A DNA stretch of 54,322 nucleotides, taken from NCBI GenBank assembly GCA_963575745.1, contig CAUYUJ010014327.1:681916-736237 (forward strand). Reading direction: 5' to 3'. This document shows positions 32,390-41,849 of this stretch, one piece after another (the stretch's first letter is position 1; each line of letters begins with the position of its first letter). The position numbers and the translations under genes are program-made. A model generated the notes under the pieces. The model ran no database searches, was not told the origin of the DNA, and worked only from the letters and a program-made list of their open reading frames with translations. Source of the DNA: Prorocentrum cordatum. Taxonomy: Eukaryota; Sar; Dinophyceae; Prorocentrales; Prorocentraceae.

Positions 32390-32775
32390 AGCGCTGCAGC
32401 GCTACAAATTTTGCATTTTGATTTGGAGTCGGTGTCCTGGATTTTTGCTTTAAATATGAGAAGCGCTGCAGCGCTGCCTTCGGATTTATATGAACATGAA
32501 GCGCTGCGTGCGCTGAAGATGAAGCGCTGCAGCGCTGAATGTTGAGTTAAATGCATGTTTTCTAGTTGCACGTTGTTCGGATCTTCATTTTCGCCCAGCT
32601 CCGTTTGCAAGGAATTTGAATGCACATGTCAATTATGTTTTGTTGTATTCGTTGTTTTTCAATGGTCGCATTGAGCGCTGCAGCGCTCCAAATTTGATAG
32701 CACGTATGTTACTTTGCGCTGCAGCGCAAAAAAATGGTTGTCGTCGTGATGTCGCATCGCGCTGCAGCGCGTGCG
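32390..32775. repeat. Leader region with six GCGCTGCAGCGC palindromes
   Basis: Palindromes at about 32,392, 32,463, 32,524, 32,674, 32,717 and 32,759. The flanking bases also pair (GAGCGCTGCAGCGCTC type). No coding sequence; it lies between the left end and gene A. Confidence 0.85.
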
Positions 32776-32963
32776 CGCTCGTGCTTCATGGGCCCCGGGC
32801 TGCCAGCCCAGATCAACATTTTTGCTCGCAAGTTGCATGTCCATGCAAGTCGATGTTCACGCGCACGCCGCGCGACAGCTTGTCCAAGCTGCGGCCGCGC
32901 GCCGCATCCGCCGTCGCGCCCGCGGGCTCGCACGTTGCATTCGGCGCTATATATAGCGCTGGC

Positions 32964-35871
32964 ATGGCGCTGCAGGCGCGTCAGGAGGAGCAGATCTTGC
33001 AGTACATCGAGGAAAGCAATTCCTCGGGGAGGTTGGCATCGGGGTGGGATCAACTGAAGGAGTTCCTGCTGGCGGAGGGGCTAGCGTATTACCAGCAGGT
33101 CCCACCGAGCCAGATGGGCATCGACATTCGGAACCGCAGCGGTTCGTTAGTGAACCCTGCGCGGGCTCACAATTTAGGCGCGAAGATTTGCGCCCAGGGC
33201 TTCGTCTTGGCCAAGACGGCTGCAGCCGCTGCCTTCGAGGCCCCGCAGGGGGCGCAGTTGGAAGAGACCGCGATGGCGAACGACCGCCTTTCGCGGCTCA
33301 GCGGGGGTCGGTGCCCCCCGCTGGACTCATTGCGGTATACGTCAGTGGGCGGCTCCCACACGAACGTCTTCCTCCGCTGCGTGCTGGCCAAGGCGCCGAC
33401 CACAGTGAAGGCGCTGGCAGACTCTCGGGACAACATCGACTCCGAAAAGCTGTGCGCGTTGCATCCGCAAGTTGCGACGGCAGTCAAAAAGGGCCTGACG
33501 TGGTTGATCATCAAGCACGCGGTGGCCAAAGTGAAGGGCCTCAAGAACTTCGTGCAGAGGGCTTTGAACGCCGACGTCAGGGAGGCGGTCCACGAGACCG
33601 AGATCATTCGGTCAGGCTGCAGCCTATCCCCACTATAGTATATAGCGGTATGTAGTAAGGACCAGGATGATGCACGAGGAGGGTGATGAGTGGGAGCGCG
33701 TTGGGGAGGATGTGAGAACGAGGAGCAGGAGCATTATATCTTACAGTGCTGCAGCACTTGATCGGCTCGGCGCTTGCTGCAGGCAGGTGGGCGGATGCTC
33801 TTGGCACACAGCCTCGCTGAGGGTTCCAGCAAGCCCGATTGGCGCGACATCGCCGAGCAAGCGGGCCACGCGAACCCACCTTGCAAGGCGTGGATCGCTG
33901 ACTTGTGCAAGTTTGTTGAGCTCGGGCCACAAAACGGAGAACTTCTCCGTGAAATAGATGAAGCCCTCAAGACCTTCACGAATGTGGACGTCTCGGGGCA
34001 AACTTTGATGTGCGGCTCTGAATTCTGGCGCAAGTTGAATTCGATTAAATGGGGGAAGCACCAGGAGTCGTACCCGTATGTCGTAGCGGCGCTCGTGAAG
34101 GCCAACTATTCAGGCGAGCGCGTGGTGGATAGCATGTGCAGGACCATCCATAAGCTTGTCGGCGCCCCCTTGTAGTGACATGCGCTGCAGCGCATCTATG
34201 CATTGCGCTGCATTGTTAGAACTGCGCACCCACCCCTCCCCCCTCCCCACACACACACACGCACCGTTACATTGCTTTATTCCCAAACGCAATCGCTGAA
34301 GCGATGGGCGGATCAAGGCAAACGAGATCGTCCACGTCGCGTCCCGCAAGGCGGACGTGGCTGCGGCCGACAACCTCATGGCCGACGCAAGGTCGCTCGT
34401 GAAGAGGTTGGATATCGGAGCGGAGCAGGGCTTCTTGCACATCACAAAGTTGGATGTCCGCTGTGCCATGCACCTGGTGAAGAAGCGAGCGCCAGGAGAC
34501 CGCACTTTCGGATGCGTAGCAGATATAGCACAGGTATGTTCTCACGCCACCTTTCGTGTGCTCCTTGGTTCCCTCCCTCCCTGCTGTTCGCCATTCAATG
34601 TCGCTGCGGCGACCCTCCAGAGAGGTCTTCAACCATGAGCTCGGGGAGCCAGCCCAGCTGCAGATGAAGAGCTTGGGGATCGAGTTCGGCAAGGCGGCGC
34701 AGACCGACAAGCAAGGCGATGGCGCACCCGAGTTCCCAGCGAGCGCCGATGCAGACGCGCCGCGCGCGGCAGCGTCGTCGGCCGCTGAGTTGAAGAGCAA
34801 CGTCTTCCGCATGCGGCGTGCAGGGTTTGACGTGGGGAAGCACATCGTCCAGAAGAAGGAGGTGGATGACGTCTTCGAGGTGCTCTCCATCTCGGAGAAT
34901 GGGATCACCGCTCAGAAGAAGTTGCACGGCGACCTGGTGGGCGAAGAGATCTCCATTGCGTGGCTGCAGCCACCCCGCCGCCCGTGCAGGGAGCAGGGAG
35001 GGGGGAGGAGGAGGTAGTAACTGCGATATTGTATTTCCTGCACTTAAGTTGCAATGGGTTGGTCGATGCGCTGCAGCGCACGGAGCAGTTAACCGAGCGG
35101 GCGGATTGAAGTAAACATATTGCTCGAGAATTACAAGTTGACGTCCAGGGTGCAGGAGCAGTTGCCGTTCACGCAGGAGCACTTGCCGCCAGCCCACGAG
35201 GGTTGGGCGATGGACGCGTTCAAGGGGGCATGCAACATGGCGCTGCGGCTCCAAGCGCTGAAGTACCAGGCGAACATTTTGCACTTGGAGATCCTGCAGG
35301 ACCCACCTGCCGTGCGCTGCAAGCGAGCGTTCAAAGTGGGTGAGCTCGTCAGACTTGTGCTTCCGCAATCGTCCGCGCCCCCCTCCGACGACGCCGCGCT
35401 GCAGCGCTGCGCTGAGCACGAGGTAGCGAGGATTTCGGGGCACGTCAGGCCGTAGCGACGAGGTCAGTGATGTTACCGACTGCGCGCCATGTAGCTCCAC
35501 GCGGTGGGAGTGGTCGCATTTCAGCCTCGTCCACGCGGGTCAGCACGGGCTGCGTTGCGGAGAGCATCTCGTTGGGGAAGGTTGGCCTCTACGAGTTCTT
35601 CGTGGGCCCGCAGTTCGCAGGGCCCCCCGCTGAGGGGTCGCGGGGCCCCGACGCCTTTGTCAGCCCCTTCTGGGTGGTGGCAAAGTCCGACTCAGAGCCC
35701 AACATGGAGCTCCGAAAGGAGACCGTGACGTTCGGGACAGGCGTCAACAAGGTGCAGGTGGGGGTGCCCCAGATGCATAACACTTGCGCCCTGTCCGCGG
35801 GCGACTTCCTGGTGGTGAAGCCGTGGCCGCGGCTGCAGCCGCGGCCAGCCAAGAAGCTCAGGACGGCCTGA
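32964..35871 (+). CDS. Gene A: multi-exon dinoflagellate element protein, function unknown
   Basis: ATG at 32,964 follows an inverted GCGCTATATATAGCGC. Exon 1 (to about 33,615) contains GGRCPPLDSLRYTSVGGSHT and LTWLIIKHAVAKVKGLKN. Exon 2 starts at about 33,787 after GCAG (LAHSLAEGSSKPDWRDIAEQ; WRKLNSIKWGKHQESYP). The next exon (about 34,310-34,533) has VASRKADVAAADNLM and CAMHLVKKRAPGD. It joins cleanly across 34,534-34,624 to VFNHELGEPAQLQ. Later exons are about 35,110-35,440 (LENYKLTSRVQEQLPF) and about 35,510-35,871 (FVGPQFAGP; stop TGA). I recognise this order of segments from long dinoflagellate predicted proteins of unknown function; no catalytic motif is visible. Several joins are tentative, and exons 2 and 3 have no clear donor between them. 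It is first in the gene row. Confidence 0.6.
33616..33786 (+). other. Intron of gene A (GC-AG) with palindrome
   Basis: The donor is TCAG|GCTGCAG and the acceptor GGCAG|GTGGG, phase 1. The intron includes GA-rich DNA and the palindrome AGTGCTGCAGCACT near 33,745. Confidence 0.45.
34534..34624 (+). other. Intron of gene A (GT-AG)
   Basis: CACAG|GTATGT donor; the acceptor ends CCAGAGAG before GTCTTC. Phase 0, 91 bp, pyrimidine-rich interior, no CTGCAG palindrome. A conventional intron among unusual ones. Confidence 0.65.
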
Positions 35872-36368
35872 GCTGGCGATATAGAGGGACCACGCGGGAG
35901 GATGAGGCAGGAGGGAGGGGTGATGCGGAGGAGGAGGAGGAGGAGGCAGGGTAAGGCTTGGCATAGGGAGGAGGATGAGGGGGCTTAAGGAGCGGCGAGC
36001 GCACATGACGGCACCGAGCGTGGCCCTCCGATTGGTGTAAACAGTGTGCGGGTTGGTGCGAAGTGCGATACTTGCCGCGGCGCTGCAGCGCGCGGAACGA
36101 TTCGTTGCGCCAGCATCGTCGCTGCAGCGACTGTACAATATTGGTGCTGACATCAGCCTTTCCCACAGACATGCCGCTGCAGCGGCTTCGTCATCACTGT
36201 TGTGCTCGATGTGATCGTTGCTCTTCGCTTCATCTTTCACATGCGCTGCAGCGCACCTCATCATGAGCACCTCGTCCGCGCACATGTTGCCTCATCACTC
36301 CATCGCAGCAATTTTGGCGCTGAAGTGCGACCGCGCTCGGGCTGCAGCCTCGGCGCGCCGCGCGCGCG
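35872..36368. other. Spacer between genes A and B
   Basis: A short GGA-rich run (35,920-35,945), then CTGCAG-centred palindromes near 36,085, 36,120, 36,175 and 36,243. No coding sequence. Confidence 0.7.
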
Positions 36369-37133
36369 ATGACGACGATCAAGCGCGACTGCGTCGTCTT
36401 GCACGACAACCGTCTGGGGCGCGAGCTGGTCGCGGCCGTCGAGGTCATCGGAGACCGCGAGTGTATCACCGTGACCACCGCAGGTTGGAGCAAGTGGGTG
36501 TGCGGCAAGGCTCAGGGCTTGCGAGGCACGATGTTCCTAACGTGGCTGAAAAATCAGCGCACCGCGTCGTCGGGGCCAACGGCGCCGACGACGCTCTTCG
36601 CTGCAGCGGAGCCAGGCCGCCGCCCGACCACGCGGTCCGGCCGCGCCAGTCGCCAGGTTCCAGTGGACAAGTGCTTCAAGACAGTGCAGCTGCCGCCGTT
36701 TGGCGATACTGAGGCAACAGAGCTGCAGATTGTCATTCCCCCACCTCATAGGGGGGGGAGGGACAAGCTGCAGGTGGTGCTGCACGAGAAGGGCGTAGAG
36801 TACATCAAGGCCAAATTGCTTCAGGAGGCGGCGGAGGCGGCAGAGGCGAGCACGGTGCTGAAGCGCCCGCGGCGCCACGAGACCGACGTTCCTTGCGGCG
36901 CCCGCATCTATTGGGTGCAGCGGCTCCAAGCTTGGCGGGCCGTCCGCACAGACTGCGGTTGCAGCAGGGCGGCCTTGTTCCGCACAAACCGCGGCTGCAG
37001 CAAGGATGACGCTGAAGCGGCCGCGGCGAAGTGGTGCACCGCCGAACTCAAGGATTGCGAAGCGGATGAGCTCCAGGAGATGGAAGCGGAGGCGGAGGGC
37101 GATGCGGAGGAGGAGGAGGCCGACTCGGACTGA
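36369..37133 (+). CDS. Gene B: hypothetical protein, possible AP2-like DNA-binding segment
   Basis: A complete 254-residue ORF from MTTIKRDCVVLHDNRLG to a Glu/Asp-rich end. The first 50 residues (ELVAAVEVIGDRECITVTTA; WSKWVCGKAQGL) look like a small beta-rich fold. A Lys/Arg linker follows, and near residues 175-225 there is GARIYWVQRLQAWRAVRTD, then a Cys-containing stretch and KDDAEAAAAKWC. The strand-strand-strand-helix pattern with W-R-V residues is reminiscent of AP2-type domains, but the match is weak and my own judgement. The acidic tail is typical of chromatin-associated proteins. It may instead be a single exon of a larger gene: no start context is decisive. Confidence 0.5.
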   Translation: MTTIKRDCVVLHDNRLGRELVAAVEVIGDRECITVTTAGWSKWVCGKAQGLRGTMFLTWLKNQRTASSGPTAPTTLFAAAEPGRRPTTRSGRASRQVPVDKCFKTVQLPPFGDTEATELQIVIPPPHRGGRDKLQVVLHEKGVEYIKAKLLQEAAEAAEASTVLKRPRRHETDVPCGARIYWVQRLQAWRAVRTDCGCSRAALFRTNRGCSKDDAEAAAAKWCTAELKDCEADELQEMEAEAEGDAEEEEADSD

Positions 37134-37643
37134 GCTGCGGCGCGCTCGGTCGACCGCATCGCTGGGGCGTGCGATCACGGTCGGCAGTGCGATTGAGAAT
37201 GGCAGCGAGGAGGACGAGCACGAGGACGAGGGCGAGGAGGAGAAGGAAGAGGAGGATTGGGATAATAATTGCGGATTGTTGGTGGATCCCCCCAATGTTC
37301 GCTACTGTTGGTGTCATTGCGAATCGTTGGTATGATCAAGCGTGCTGCAGCACGACGACACTACGATCAAGTGTGCCTCTCACGCGTTGCCGCCGTCGAT
37401 GTGTGACCTCACGGCGCTGCAGCGCTGACTTACGTTTCGTGTGTTTGGAGTCCATCGTGCTGCAGCGCTGATTTACGTTCGGGTGTCTGGCGTGCCGATA
37501 TCAGATTTTTGCGTCGCGCTGCAGCGCTGACTTACATTTTGTGTGTCTGGCGTGTTGATGTAGCGCTTCGATCGCGCTTGCAGCCCGCATGTTCGCTTTA
37601 TGTTATTGCATGTGGTTCGCAGCCACCTGTGATCAGAACATCA
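37134..37643. other. Spacer between genes B and C
   Basis: Contains palindromes near 37,343, 37,413, 37,458 and 37,515. Three ~50-base near-repeats (GCTGCAGCGCTGA[CT]TTACGTT...GTGTCTGG) occur at 37,410-37,555. Confidence 0.7.
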
Positions 37644-37997
37644 ATGGCTGCCAACATGAGTGCAGCGACGCCGCCATGGCGGCTTCCCTCGGAGCCAGTG
37701 CCGCCGCCGAAGGCGAAGTCCGCTGCATCGGATGCGACATATGCGGCTACTCCCCCTCCTCCGCCGCCGCCGCCGCCACCGCCGCCTCCGACGTCGACGA
37801 GGACCGCGGCTGCAGCCGCCAGTGATGTGCCAGCCCCGCGCGCGGCTGCAGCCGCGCGCAAGCGCGATGCTGATACCAAGGTTGGCAGGTGGAAGCTTGT
37901 GTGCGACATGATTCGGGAAGCGCTTCAGCGCGGGGGGCGCGAGGCAGCGTTTGCGCTGGCAGTCCAATGCCACGTCGCGAAGAAGCCGCGGAAGTGA
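37644..37997 (+). CDS. Gene C: small Pro/Ala-rich hypothetical protein (117 residues)
   Basis: ATG at 37,644 (MAANMSAATPPWRLP). A run of Pro residues, an Ala-rich stretch, then a helical C-terminus (VGRWKLVCDMIREALQRGGR) ending AKKPRK. The C-terminal helix looks genuine; the Pro run is encoded by CCG/CCT triplets. No family recognised. It may be an exon of gene B or D. Confidence 0.35.
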   Translation: MAANMSAATPPWRLPSEPVPPPKAKSAASDATYAATPPPPPPPPPPPPPTSTRTAAAAASDVPAPRAAAAARKRDADTKVGRWKLVCDMIREALQRGGREAAFALAVQCHVAKKPRK

Positions 37998-39059
37998 CGG
38001 GCGCGCGGCGCGCGCGCGGTCAGCGCGGCAGCACCACTGTTTCAGTCGGATGCAGCATCGCGACGGCGGCGACGGCGACAGAGACAACGACGACGGCGTT
38101 AAAGACGACGTAATTCAGAGCAGTGCATGCAGGGGAAGAAGGTGGAGGGAGGATGATGATGAGGAGGAGGGGGGTGAACAGGAGGACGACGACATTGAGG
38201 ACGACGTTCTGGTACGCCCTCAGTTTCACAGGTTCCCACCGCTCGCTGCCAGCACCTCGGAGCAGGGGAAGGGGGGGCAGGATGATGATGATGAGGAGGA
38301 GGAGGAGGAGGAGAAGGAGGCCGAGGACGAGGAGTATGACGAGGAGGAGGAGGAGGAAGACAACCAGTTGGCACCCATGCCCCGCCCCCCCGATCCTTCT
38401 GCCTATTCCTGCCTCCGCTCCTCCTCTCCTCCTCCTCCTCCTCCTCCTCCTCCTCCTCATCCTCCCTCTCATTCTCCTACTCCTCCTTCTCCTCCTCCTT
38501 CTCCTCCTCCTCCCTCTCCTTCTTCTCCTCCTCATCAGTGTCCTCCTCCTCCTCCTCCTCCTTCTCCTGCCCCCCCTCCTCCCCCCCCTCCTCCTCTCCC
38601 TCCAATCCTCCTCCTCCCCCTCATCCTCCTCCCCCTCCTCCTCCTATCCTGAGGGGGCAGCCCTGGGGAGGTCAATCCAGTCGTTGGCCTTCGGAGGTTC
38701 AGTTGGGGGTGATGTTACTTTGCGGGGTGATGTTACTTTGGGGGGTCAGTCGATTGGTTAGCAGGGGTCCATCGTCGTCAGCGTCGTCGCCATCGTATTC
38801 GTCGTTGGCACCGCCGCTGTTTTTGTTCCGTGCAGCTGCAGCTGCAGCTTCGCGCGCTGCAGCGTCGCGCGCCCGCGCGCCCGAGTGCAGCTTCAGCTGC
38901 AGTGATGGGACTGGTTTCCACCACCACTATACCATATGTTGGAGAAGGAGGAGGAGGAGAAAGAAGAGGGGGAGGAGGACCTCCCCCTCCAACTTATGGC
39001 ACTGGTGGTGGAAACCAAGCCCATCATGCAGCTTGGCGAGCTGCAGCCTCGCTGCAGCG
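37998..39059. repeat. GGA/CCT low-complexity spacer with a foldback
   Basis: GAT/GAG-rich DNA (38,150-38,370) is followed by CCT-rich DNA (38,410-38,650). A long imperfect hairpin has arms at 38,904-38,944 and 38,987-39,025 (GGTTTCCACCACCA/TGGTGGTGGAAACC) and a GGA-rich loop. It ends 34 bases before the gene D start. Confidence 0.75.
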
Positions 39060-39707
39060 ATGGCGTCGCTCGAGGAGTTCGACAGCTACGACGAGGACTT
39101 CGAGGAGTTCGACAGCGACGACGGCGGCGTCGGCCGCATGCGGCCGACGCCGCCTGCGGCGCCGCCGCCAGGCGCGCTGCTCGCGGCCGCGGCCGCGGCC
39201 AAGGCGCGGCCGCGGCCGTCGCGCGCCGCCCCGCATGGCAGCGTCGGCCGCGCCTTGGGCAAGGGCAAGGACAAGGACAAGGACAACGTCGGCGGCCCAC
39301 CTTGCGCCTTGGGCAAGGGCAAGGACAAGGACAAGGACGTCGGCGGCCCACCTTGCAGAAAGGGCAAGGGCAAGGACAAGGACAAGGACGTCGGCGGCCC
39401 ACCTTGCAAGGGCAAGGGCAAGGACAAGGACGAGGACGGCGGCGGCCCACCTTGCAAGGGCAAGGGCAAGGACAAGAGCAAGGGCGGCAAACTTGTCCAA
39501 GGGCAAGGGCAAGGGCAAGGGCGGAGGGGCGGCTGGTTCAACAGGGCGCAGCAGCTCTGCGAGCTGCTGCTGGCGGGCGAGTACGCCGACGCCGCCGCCC
39601 TGGCCGAGGAGTGCTGCGCTGGCCCAGCAGAGGTCTGGGTCGGCCAGGGCGGCGGCGTCGGCGAGGAGGCCGCCGAGGAGGCGCAGGCGCCGAGGGGCGC
39701 CTCATGA
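39060..39707 (+). CDS. Gene D: acidic start, KGKGKDKDKD repeat protein (215 residues)
   Basis: MASLEEFDSYDEDFEEFDSD is strongly acidic. Five repeats of about 18-20 residues follow, each with GKGKDKDKD plus VGGPPC, so the Cys residues come at regular spacing. The C-terminal part (RAQQLCELLLAGEYADAAAL) is a clean amphipathic helix pair. The stop is at 39,705. The repeats are 54-60 base DNA repeats under apparent reading-frame constraint. Function unknown; regularly spaced Cys between charged repeats might bind metal or cross-link. A gene E relative with a KGKG stretch lies 2 kb downstream. Confidence 0.5.
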   Translation: MASLEEFDSYDEDFEEFDSDDGGVGRMRPTPPAAPPPGALLAAAAAAKARPRPSRAAPHGSVGRALGKGKDKDKDNVGGPPCALGKGKDKDKDVGGPPCRKGKGKDKDKDVGGPPCKGKGKDKDEDGGGPPCKGKGKDKSKGGKLVQGQGQGQGRRGGWFNRAQQLCELLLAGEYADAAALAEECCAGPAEVWVGQGGGVGEEAAEEAQAPRGAS

Positions 39708-40870
39708 AAAAGGGGGAGGCCGCGGATGAGGCCGCGGAGGCGGAGGCGCTCGGCGGCGGAGGCGGAGGCCGCGGAGGCGGAGACGCCCTCGGCGCTGCAG
39801 CGCCCACATGAGAGCCGCGGCGCGCCACCGCGGGGCATGGGGGGCCGCCGCGGAGCATTCCACTACATGGGCGACGGAATGGGACGGTAACTCAGTAGAG
39901 GTAGACAGGGGGAGAGGGGGGACTATAGTAGAGGTAGACAGGGGGGAGACGTGATATACATAGGGAATGCGAGGGGGACGATGGAGACGCAGCGTGGGGG
40001 TGGAGTGAAGACACATTGGAGAGAGACGGTAGACAGGATGCCCGCTGCAGCGGGTATCCACTCTCCCGTGAGCGAGGGGGACAACGAACGCATAGTGATA
40101 GGATACATGCTGTAGCAACCCAACATGTAAGATCAATGGGAGCAATGGGGGGGTGGATTGGATCAGTTCGCGAGCATAGCCTGCCGACGCATGCATGTGT
40201 TTTAGGCCAGGTTATATTTCGTGCGCCAGATCGCGTGGTGCGCCCGCGCTGTCGCCCAGAAAGGCGCTCCGATATCCTCATCACATCTATCTGCCATCGT
40301 CGACGTTCACATCCTGATCCGCTGACATTTTTTTGCATGGGCTGATGTGCCAGGGGTCGGCCTTGGATTGGCCAGGAAAGTTTGGGGGCACTTGGGGGGG
40401 TCCTGGGGCACTTCAGATGGCAAACAGTCTCGCATCGCATCGCCCTTCGCCACTCTCCCTGCTCCCCTTCAGCACAGTTCGTTGCGCCGCCGAGTAGCTC
40501 CCCCCATGGCCTCCTGGCAGCCTCACCAGCTCCCATCAGCCTTGTCCTCAGCAGTCTCGAGCCATCGCGACGCTGCTGCAGCAGAGCCGTGAGCGTAAAT
40601 CTTTGCAGTTGACAGCGGTGTCGGCATCGTCAACCTCGTCGCGACGCTGCTGCAGCAGCGCCGCGTGATGTACTTCGCGCCTCTCTTAGTTTCACTCCCA
40701 CCTCGAAATCAGCAGTGTGGACAGTGTTCTGGGACTGCGTGGGTGGGCGTTGGGGTGGGCTGGAGTGCTGGATGTTGGCATCAGGATGGCTGATCTGAGG
40801 TCGAACGGGAGCTTCGGGTGAAGCGATCTGAGAGCGTCGGTGCCCCTCTGCAGAGGTGATGCTGTCTGAC
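39708..40870. other. Spacer between genes D and E, part 1
   Basis: GC-rich DNA, a GAGGTAGACAGGGGG direct repeat (39,898-39,945), and palindromes near 39,793, 40,044, 40,571 and 40,649. No gene recognised. Confidence 0.6.
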
Positions 40871-40874
40871 AGCG

Positions 40875-41027
40875 GCGTGTCTGTTCAATAGCCCCCTCTA
40901 TTGAACAGCCACGCCCGTGTCTGTTCAATAGCCCCCTCTATTGAACATGCCATGTTCAATAGCCCCCTCTATTGAACAGCCACGCCCGTGTCTGTTCAAT
41001 AGCCCCCTCTATTGAACAGACACGCCT
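40875..41027. repeat. Block of four identical 26-bp hairpins
   Basis: TGTTCAATAG, CCCCCT loop, CTATTGAACA is repeated at 40,882-40,907, 40,922-40,947, 40,953-40,978 and 40,993-41,018 without change. The spacers are GCCACGCCCGTGTC (twice) and TGCCA. The block begins GGCGTGTC and ends GACACGCC, so its two edges also pair. Confidence 0.95.
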
Positions 41028-41099
41028 CTGTCGATGTCCCAGCTGCCTTCGAGGCTCCCAGATCGCTTCGGTATTTGCTCCTGATCACACTTCGCGCAT

Positions 41100-41570
41100 C
41101 TCCTGAATCCGTCCCGCGCCCTCCTCGGACACCTTCCGTGTCCCTCCTGTGTCTGCCCGCCCGCCCGCTCCCGAGCTCCCGTGTATACCTATCCGTCTCC
41201 CGTGTCTCTCCCGCGTCTCTCCCGTGCCCCTTCCGTGTCTCCACGTGCCTTCCGTGCGCTCCCGCCCGTGTCCCTCCGCACCGCTTCCGCGTCCGTCCGC
41301 CCGCTCGCCCCCGAACTCCCGTGTCCCTCCCGTGTCTCTTCCGTGCCCCCCCCCCCGTGTTTCTCCCATGTCCCTCCCACCCCTCCGTGTCTTTCGCACC
41401 GTCCCTTCCGTGTTCCTCAAATGATCATGCATCCCCCCCCGTGTCCTGCCCGCCCGCCCGCCCGCGCTCGTGTCCTTCCCTCCCGTGTCTCCTCGCATCT
41501 CCCCCCGCCCCCCCCCCCTCCCCCCCGTGTCCCTCATTATCTCCCTCCTCTCCTTTCCATCACTCTATAT
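41100..41570 (+). repeat. CCCGTGTCTC minisatellite
   Basis: Degenerate units of about 10-14 bases (CTCCCGTGTC, CTTCCGTGCC). ORFs through it give Ser/Pro/Arg repeats and are not credible. Confidence 0.8.
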
Positions 41571-41849
41571 CTCTCTCCCTATTGCCCACTACCATGCGTT
41601 CCATCATGGTGCGCATGCATAGCGCTGCAGCGCTTCATGTTACTTTGTGACGATGATTTCTGCTGAGCGCTGCAGCGCTCACGTGTGTTCCTTAATTGCA
41701 TGCGATCGTTGCGCTGCAGCGCATCTGTACTGTTGTGGTCCCTCTTCCACCTCAGCAGCCGAGTGCTTCAGCTCTCGCAGTGTGGGAGGCCCTCCCTCGC
41801 GCTTCCCCTCGGAGCGTCCGCGCACCCCCTCGCCCTCGCGGAGGGCATC

